Source: DASRAA01 sp036512955 (GTDB lineage Bacteria > Acidobacteriota > Terriglobia > Terriglobales > Acidobacteriaceae). From it: a stretch of 10,073 nucleotides of DNA. The DNA lies in NCBI GenBank assembly GCA_036512955.1, contig DATBZX010000180.1, positions 1 to 10,073 of the forward strand, read 5' to 3'. A program made the position numbers and the translations under genes. This document shows, piece after piece, positions 6,189 through 10,073 of the stretch (position 1 is its first letter; every line of letters starts with the position of its first letter). Under the pieces are notes generated by a model, which worked only from the letters and a program-made list of their open reading frames with translations, had not been told where the DNA came from and made no database searches.

Positions 6189-7349
6189 ATGCCCGACAAT
6201 CCTGCTCCCTCATCTGCCCTGTCTCCTGTTCACGACCATCCCGGTGATCCCCAGCAACCGAGCGATGGCGTTGCGCTTTGTCTTTCCGGAGGCGGCTATC
6301 GTGCCATGCTGTTTCACCTCGGCACCCTGTGGCGCCTCAACGAATTGAACTATTTGCCCAAGCTCAATCGTATTTCGAGCGTCTCGGGTGGCTCCATCAC
6401 CAACGGCATGCTGGCGTTGAATTGGAGCAGGCTGGGCTTCGATGCCAACGGCTTTGCCGTGAATTTCGACCAGCAGGTGACCCAACCAATCCGTGGCATG
6501 GCTTCGCAGTCCATTGACGTCAGCTCCGTCCTCACCGGTTTGATCGGCGGCGTTGCCAAGCACATCGCCGACCATTACAACAAGTTCCTGTTTAACCACG
6601 CCAAGCTGCAGGACTTGCCGGATGCTCCACGCTTCGTTTTCAATGCCACCAGCCTGCAGACCGGCGTGCTGTGGCGATTCTCCAAGCCGTTTATGGGCGA
6701 CTACAAGGTTGGACTGGTGATGAAGCCTGACCTTGAACTGGCGATTGCGGTCGCTGCCTCCTCAGCTTTCCCGCCAGTGCTTTCGCCCGTAGTGCTGGAC
6801 CTCGATCCCGCCAGCTTCGATAAGAACACGGTTCCGCCTCCGCAGATTACCAGCCCGGATTTTCGCAAACAGATCGTGCTTTGCGATGGCGGGGTCTACG
6901 ACAACCTGGGACTGGAAACGGCGTGGAAGCAAAATAAAACCGTACTGGTAAGCGATGGTGGCGGGCTGCTGGGATGCGAATCCGACCCGGCGCACGATTG
7001 GCTGGGGCAGTTCAACCGCGTATTGATGGTGATCTACAACCAGGTCAGTGCGCTGCGCAAGCGTTGGCTGATTGAGCTGTATTCCGCCGATGTCCGCGAT
7101 GGCGCATATTGGGGAGACGGTTCCGATATTGCGAATTATCAATTGGCGGATGCTTTGGTTTGTCCGTTCGACGTCACCTCCAAGCTGGCTGAGACACCGA
7201 CCCGGCTCACTGCCATGGACAACCAGTTGCAGCAACAGCTAATCGACTGGGGGTATGCCATATGCGATGCGGCCATGCGGAAACACGTGTTGCCCCCGGG
7301 GGCGCCGGCACCCGCGTCGTCACCCTACGGAACATTTCACAGGCCGTAA
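6189..7349 (+). CDS. Patatin-like phospholipase family protein
   Basis: This is a 386-residue protein. The patatin hydrolase elements appear in order: CLSGGGYRAMLFHLG (31-45), the Gly-rich oxyanion loop; SSVSGGS (63-69), the nucleophile elbow with Ser66, where the usual first Gly of GxSxG is Ser; AVAASSAFPPVLSPV (187-201), the conserved middle block; and LCDGGVYDN (231-239) with Asp233 completing the Ser-Asp dyad. It should hydrolyse acyl esters of phospholipids or similar lipids. There is no signal peptide: the N-terminus (about 26 residues) is Pro-rich and polar, so a cytoplasmic or peripheral membrane role is likely. The start is supported by CTGGAGG ending 4 bases before ATG. The C-terminal third (after about 265) is family-specific and not recognised, and the last 20 residues are Pro/Ala-rich. 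It is divergent from the DUF885 gene and shares its control region. Confidence 0.92.
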   Translation: MPDNPAPSSALSPVHDHPGDPQQPSDGVALCLSGGGYRAMLFHLGTLWRLNELNYLPKLNRISSVSGGSITNGMLALNWSRLGFDANGFAVNFDQQVTQPIRGMASQSIDVSSVLTGLIGGVAKHIADHYNKFLFNHAKLQDLPDAPRFVFNATSLQTGVLWRFSKPFMGDYKVGLVMKPDLELAIAVAASSAFPPVLSPVVLDLDPASFDKNTVPPPQITSPDFRKQIVLCDGGVYDNLGLETAWKQNKTVLVSDGGGLLGCESDPAHDWLGQFNRVLMVIYNQVSALRKRWLIELYSADVRDGAYWGDGSDIANYQLADALVCPFDVTSKLAETPTRLTAMDNQLQQQLIDWGYAICDAAMRKHVLPPGAPAPASSPYGTFHRP

Positions 7350-7546
7350 TTGGACAGGTGAACGGACGAACCACTACACGCGGGCACCGTGACGAATCAG
7401 GTGCCCGACCGTGTAAGTGGTCCATCCACGTACCCGGCGTGCTAAATTACAACGTTCTGGCTGCGGTGGTATCGTTTCTCTGTGCAGCTAACCGTGGCGA
7501 TCTTCGCCTCTGACATCGAGCAGCGCCTACGTCTGGAGACACAATA
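7350..7546 (+). other. Intergenic region between patatin and membrane protein genes
   Basis: These 197 bp contain the long hairpin at 7371-7420 and the GGAG ribosome binding site (7535-7538) of the next gene. The separation and the hairpin make it more likely that the two plus-strand genes are separate transcription units than an operon. I could not place a confident promoter for the gene at 7547. Confidence 0.4.
7371..7420 (+). repeat. Long imperfect inverted repeat (18 paired bases), likely RNA hairpin or 3'-end structure
   Basis: The arms pair in three blocks: CCACT/AGTGG, ACACG/CGTGT and CGGGCACC/GGTGCCCG, around an 11-base loop (7389-7399). The only interruptions are a single A (7415) and AC (7408-7409) on the 3' arm. 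It begins 22 bases after the patatin stop. No T-tract follows on either strand, so a classical rho-independent terminator is not supported; mRNA 3'-end protection or a protein-binding site is possible. Confidence 0.6.
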
Positions 7547-8263
7547 ATGCGCGTAACTGAAAAAGCTGTTGCGATCGTCATTCTTGCGTTGTCGGGATGG
7601 GCGATCCTGATGTGGGGTGCCAGCAACTTCCAGGGACATGAGGCCAACCGCATCCTGCGGGTTGAGCTGGGTTCCGACGCGGCCCAACTCAGCCAGGCAG
7701 TGGAAGGTCCTGACATCGCGCACAACATACAAGTAGTCGTGCGCAATACCTATATGGACTACCTCTTCATCCTCCTGTACTGGCTGACGTTCGTGAGCCT
7801 GGCGGTATTGGCCGGACGCATGGGTAAGCGCATCCTCGGCATCGTCGCTACCCTGCTGATCACAGCGGCTGCACTGAGCGACCTGCTGGAGAATGGAGCC
7901 ATCCTCACCGCGATGCAGGTGAAACCGTTCACCGACGCGGTTGCCGTCGATATTTCGGAGTTTTCCCAGTGGAAGTGGACCTTCTTCTTCCTGGCATCGG
8001 TGCTTCTGGGACTGGCGATCGCGCTGAACCACCATGTATCCAACGTTCGACGGTTGTCGGGCGGAGTGTTCATCGCCAGCGGCGTATTCGGACTGCTGGG
8101 CATCATGCGGTACCGGGTCTCGCTCGAATATTCTTTATGGATGATCGACATCGCGATGCTGCTGGTTGCAGCGGCGTTGATGCTCACCTTGTGGAAGATC
8201 TATCACTCGCTGCAAGAGCTGGATCGCATCGAACACGTGGAAAACATCCACGCACATGCCTGA
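7547..8263 (+). CDS. Six-helix integral membrane protein of unknown function
   Basis: This 238-residue protein has about six hydrophobic helices: 6-25, 70-89, 96-114, 144-161, 169-187 and 196-217. A roughly 45-residue polar segment between helices 1 and 2 (26-68) is probably on one face of the membrane. Charged or polar residues sit at helix ends: Asn67 and Asp71 at the start of helix 2 (RNTYMDYLFILLYW), and Asp112, Glu115, Asn116 at the end of helix 3 (SDLLENGAIL). I have an impression of similar N..D and D..EN pairs in other uncharacterised bacterial membrane proteins, but cannot name the family. The C-terminal tail after 218 is charged, likely cytoplasmic, and ends in His-rich IHAHA. ATG 7547 has GGAG 8 bases upstream. 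No transporter or enzyme motif is seen. Confidence 0.82.
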   Translation: MRVTEKAVAIVILALSGWAILMWGASNFQGHEANRILRVELGSDAAQLSQAVEGPDIAHNIQVVVRNTYMDYLFILLYWLTFVSLAVLAGRMGKRILGIVATLLITAAALSDLLENGAILTAMQVKPFTDAVAVDISEFSQWKWTFFFLASVLLGLAIALNHHVSNVRRLSGGVFIASGVFGLLGIMRYRVSLEYSLWMIDIAMLLVAAALMLTLWKIYHSLQELDRIEHVENIHAHA

Positions 8264-8502
8264 CCAGGCTGCGAAAGAATGAGCGCTTGATTTGTTCTGA
8301 ACACGCGTGAGTCATCGGATTGTGCCCGATTTTGTGCCTCTGGGTCTTCGGTTAGATTTTCACCGGGAGAATCTCTGCTACCAGCCCCCATCATTCGGGT
8401 AAGGATTACGTGTGATATGGCGATATATCTACAGGTATCCTGTCAGGCTCGCACATTCAACAACAACTCAGTCGTCAGGAGTCATTTAACTGACGCCCAT
8501 CG
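8264..8502. other. Convergent intergenic gap with small hairpins
   Basis: This 239 bp gap lies between two genes whose 3' ends face each other. I see no gene. It holds several small inverted repeats: ATCGG/CCGAT (8314-8330) followed by TTT, AGATTTTC/GAGAATCT (8354-8374), ACAGG/CCTGT (8431-8443) and CGTCAG/CTGACG (8473-8495), the last just beyond the SIMPL stop. Any of these may help end transcription, but none has the strong GC stem plus T-tract of a textbook terminator. Confidence 0.5.
8354..8374 (+). repeat. 8 bp stem-loop in the convergent gap
   Basis: AGATTTTC (8354-8361) pairs with GAGAATCT (8367-8374) over a five-base loop ACCGG, with one G:U pair when read as plus-strand RNA. It lies 90 bases after the stop of the membrane protein gene and has no T-tract after it, so terminator function is only a possibility. 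Confidence 0.35.
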
Positions 8503-9252
8503 TTACTCGATAGCAAATACGGCATAAACCGTGGTCTTCTCATTGATCTTCTCAGGGAGAAGCTTGATGACCTTTGGAGGCAGAGCCGTTCCGATCACCC
8601 CCGATGATACAGTTGCCGCGCTGGTGTTGAGGCCGCTAAAGAAGGGCCAACTGGAAGGCCGGATGGGTGCGGAGTTACTGGCGTAAACCAGTGCGCCCAG
8701 TTTGGTTCCTAGTCCTGAAGCCATGGAATCCGCAACGGTGCGTGCCTTCCCCAGTGCGTTCTGGCCAGCCTCGGCTTGCAGCCTGGTTCGATCCACGACA
8801 TCCCACGCCACGTCGCTTAGCTCGGTAGCTCCTGCCTTCATGGCGATTGCCACAACGCCTTCCGCATCTTTGACAGGAACGGTAATCATCCAGCGCAGCT
8901 CGGCCTCGAAAACCCTGTTTGCCTTCCAATCGGCGGCCCAGTTTAATTCCGGCTCGACATGGGTGAGCGAAGTCTTGTCCGTGCGGATCATTTCTTTCTT
9001 TACACCCGCCTGAAGTAGCTCGGCGACCACCTTGTCCGAAACTGCTGCGGTCTCATCGAAAAGAGCGTCCTTTGTTTTGCTCCATGCGTGGTAACCCAGC
9101 GAGAGAATGGCAATTTCAGGCTCTGCCTTTGCTTCGCCCTCTGAGGTCACATAGATGGTCTTATTGTCACGGCTAACCTGTATCGTCTGCGCCGGTGCGA
9201 CCAGACTAATCGTCACAAGACTCGACATGAGAACGAGCGCGAAGCGTGCCAT
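8503..9252 (-). CDS. Exported SIMPL domain-containing protein (DUF541, YggE-like)
   Basis: This is a 249-residue protein with a signal peptide (residues 1 to about 21, ending VAPAQ). The SIMPL domain opens with TIYVTSEGEAKAEPEIAIL (32-50), the family hallmark (I-x-V-x-GEG-x-A-x-x-P-D/E-x-A), and covers most of the rest, including the long helical stretch with ALGKARTVADSMASGLGTKLG (about 166-186) and a C-terminal strand TTVYAVFAIE. Family members are periplasmic or outer-membrane-associated proteins of poorly defined role, with some linked to oxidative stress (YggE) or envelope assemblies. ATG 9252 is preceded by AGAGGG with 7-base spacing. Length is normal for the family. The gene is on the same strand as the IS1380 transposase, whose candidate end lies 158 bp upstream, so the element may have altered its promoter. 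Confidence 0.9.
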   Translation of the reverse strand: MARFALVLMSSLVTISLVAPAQTIQVSRDNKTIYVTSEGEAKAEPEIAILSLGYHAWSKTKDALFDETAAVSDKVVAELLQAGVKKEMIRTDKTSLTHVEPELNWAADWKANRVFEAELRWMITVPVKDAEGVVAIAMKAGATELSDVAWDVVDRTRLQAEAGQNALGKARTVADSMASGLGTKLGALVYASNSAPIRPSSWPFFSGLNTSAATVSSGVIGTALPPKVIKLLPEKINEKTTVYAVFAIE

Positions 9253-9410
9253 TGAAAATCCCTCTTCAACTCTGATGCTCAGAACTTTACTCTGAAATCG
9301 TTACACGTTCCAGAGTGTTTGGATTGTTGGCGATATCAGGCCGTGTCGTAGCCTAACGGAAGAGGGCGAGCCGCAGGGATTACCTACGAGATGACGATTA
9401 TCGACACTAA
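9253..9410 (-). promoter_or_regulatory. Upstream region of the SIMPL gene with repeated ACTCTG half-sites
   Basis: This interval lies between the SIMPL start and the candidate IS end. ACTCTGA occurs twice 20 bp apart (9269-9275 and 9289-9295), and inverted partial copies lie at 9279-9283 (TCAGA) and 9310-9316 (CCAGAGT). Together they form two small dyads, 9271-9283 and 9290-9315. Their place just upstream of the gene's start fits an operator, but the motif is short and could be chance. No clear -35/-10 pair was found. Confidence 0.3.
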
Positions 9411-10073
9411 CCTGCTTTATGCATGAACGCTGCGGAGATCGACTTCTGGGGACGACATCGAGGCGATGGTGTTGATGGCATCGTGCAGCGTCCGGTGCGG
9501 TGTGTTGTGAGGACCACTGGTTTGTCGGAACAGGCTAGCTCTGAGATTTCTGGGCACAGTGCTTCCCCGAAACGCCGTCTGTGTAACTTCGAAGATTATG
9601 TTTCGGGCCAGGCGAGGCCGTCTTATCCCGTCGAGGCTCCGAGTGCCAGCGCCACTTGCCGGAAAGTAGATAGAAACGGGAACGACGCGGGCAGATGCAC
9701 CACCACGCGGCGAACCGAACCCAGCACCCGGGCACCGAGTTTCAGCAACCGTTCACGGATGGTCCAGACTTGAGCTCGGGCACAGCTGGTGTGCGCGGCT
9801 TGCAGACGTAACTCCTGCATCAGCACATAAGCGGCGGCGGTCAACAGCACACGGAACTGGTTAGCCCAGAAGTCGCTGCAACTGGTGCGGTCGATCTGAA
9901 GGTCGTGCAGTTCTTTGATCCTGTTCTCGATATCGCCGCGCTGGCAGTAGACCTGTTCGTAGAGCCACTGCGGACTCTGCTTCATGTTGGTGATGACAAA
10001 GCGTGGGTTGTCTTTCGGCGTCTTATCCTTGGCCCGCACGACCTCGGCCTTGATGATGATGCGACGTTGTCGC
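9411..10073 (-). mobile_element. IS1380-family insertion sequence, transposase 3' portion, cut by window edge
   Basis: The element enters from the right edge. Its identity comes from the transposase. The left boundary is a proposal: CCTGCTTTATGCATGA starts at 9411, and IS1380-family ends typically begin with CC; CTAA just outside (9407-9410) would be the four-base target duplication. The matching inverted end and second CTAA copy lie outside the window, so this cannot be confirmed here. The 212 bp between this point and the transposase stop contain no gene. Confidence 0.5.
9623..10073 (-). CDS. IS1380 family transposase, C-terminal part
   Basis: The frame is open to the right window edge (150 codons before the stop at 9623-9625); a GTG at 10039 is an internal codon, since conserved residues (RQRRIIIKAEVV) continue upstream of it. 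The IS1380 DDE signature is plain: NPRFVITN, then YCQRGDIENRIKE with the YxxRGxxE pattern whose Glu is the third catalytic acid, DRTSCSDFWANQFRVLLTAAAYVLMQELR, TIRERLLKLGARV and RRVVVHLPASFPF. These enzymes cut and paste their own element. Full-length members have about 430 to 460 residues, so roughly the first two thirds lie outside. Nothing in the visible part is broken, so the copy may be intact. Confidence 0.92.
   Translation of the reverse strand, partial: RQRRIIIKAEVVRAKDKTPKDNPRFVITNMKQSPQWLYEQVYCQRGDIENRIKELHDLQIDRTSCSDFWANQFRVLLTAAAYVLMQELRLQAAHTSCARAQVWTIRERLLKLGARVLGSVRRVVVHLPASFPFLSTFRQVALALGASTG

Noticed and set aside
9423..9773. A 116-codon plus-strand frame within the insertion sequence
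   Set aside because: It overlaps the transposase antisense and the non-coding tail of the element, and resembles no passenger gene.
1..10073. CRISPR array, tRNA or rRNA gene, toxin-antitoxin pair or phage-defence cluster
   Set aside because: No regular direct repeats with spacers, no cloverleaf-like element and no adjacent small gene pair were seen. The genes look like ordinary, separately transcribed functions, so I do not claim a new system.

Overview
The window looks like chromosomal DNA from a soil-type Acidobacteriota (Terriglobia-like) bacterium. This is inferred from moderately high GC, strong GGAGG-type ribosome binding sites, many single-gene units on alternating strands, and a gene mix (AmrS radical SAM enzyme, DUF885 peptidase, SIMPL protein, patatin, IS1380 transposase, many secreted hypotheticals) that is common there. 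Taxonomy cannot be proved from the sequence alone.

Layout, left to right: (1) the 5' part of an exported histidine phosphatase, minus strand, running off the left edge; (2) divergently, a secreted protein with a calcium-loop-like motif, a Vps62-like core and an 11-residue-repeat tail; (3) convergent with it, with an 11 bp gap, an AmrS-type radical SAM enzyme; (4) divergent from that, a secreted protein of probable beta-propeller fold; (5) a gene-free stretch of about 300 bp with a perfect 10 bp inverted repeat; (6) a large exported DUF885 family peptidase, minus strand; (7) across a divergent promoter region with a GAAC/GTTC palindrome cluster, a cytoplasmic patatin-like lipase; (8) a long hairpin, then a six-helix membrane protein; (9) a gene-free convergent gap; (10) an exported SIMPL (DUF541) protein, minus strand; (11) the 3' part of an IS1380-family insertion sequence entering from the right edge, whose candidate end lies about 160 bp upstream of the SIMPL start.

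The genes do not form an obvious operon or pathway. The only same-strand neighbours are patatin and membrane protein (197 bp apart, with a hairpin between) and transposase and SIMPL gene. Five of the eight complete non-IS genes, plus the edge phosphatase, have predicted signal peptides or membrane segments, so this reads as a scattered envelope/secretion neighbourhood. I see no convincing new multi-gene system. The items most worth a second look are the hendecad-repeat tail of the gene at 642, the orphan AmrS, the two intergenic hairpins, the GAAC/GTTC operator candidate, and the IS1380 end next to the SIMPL gene.
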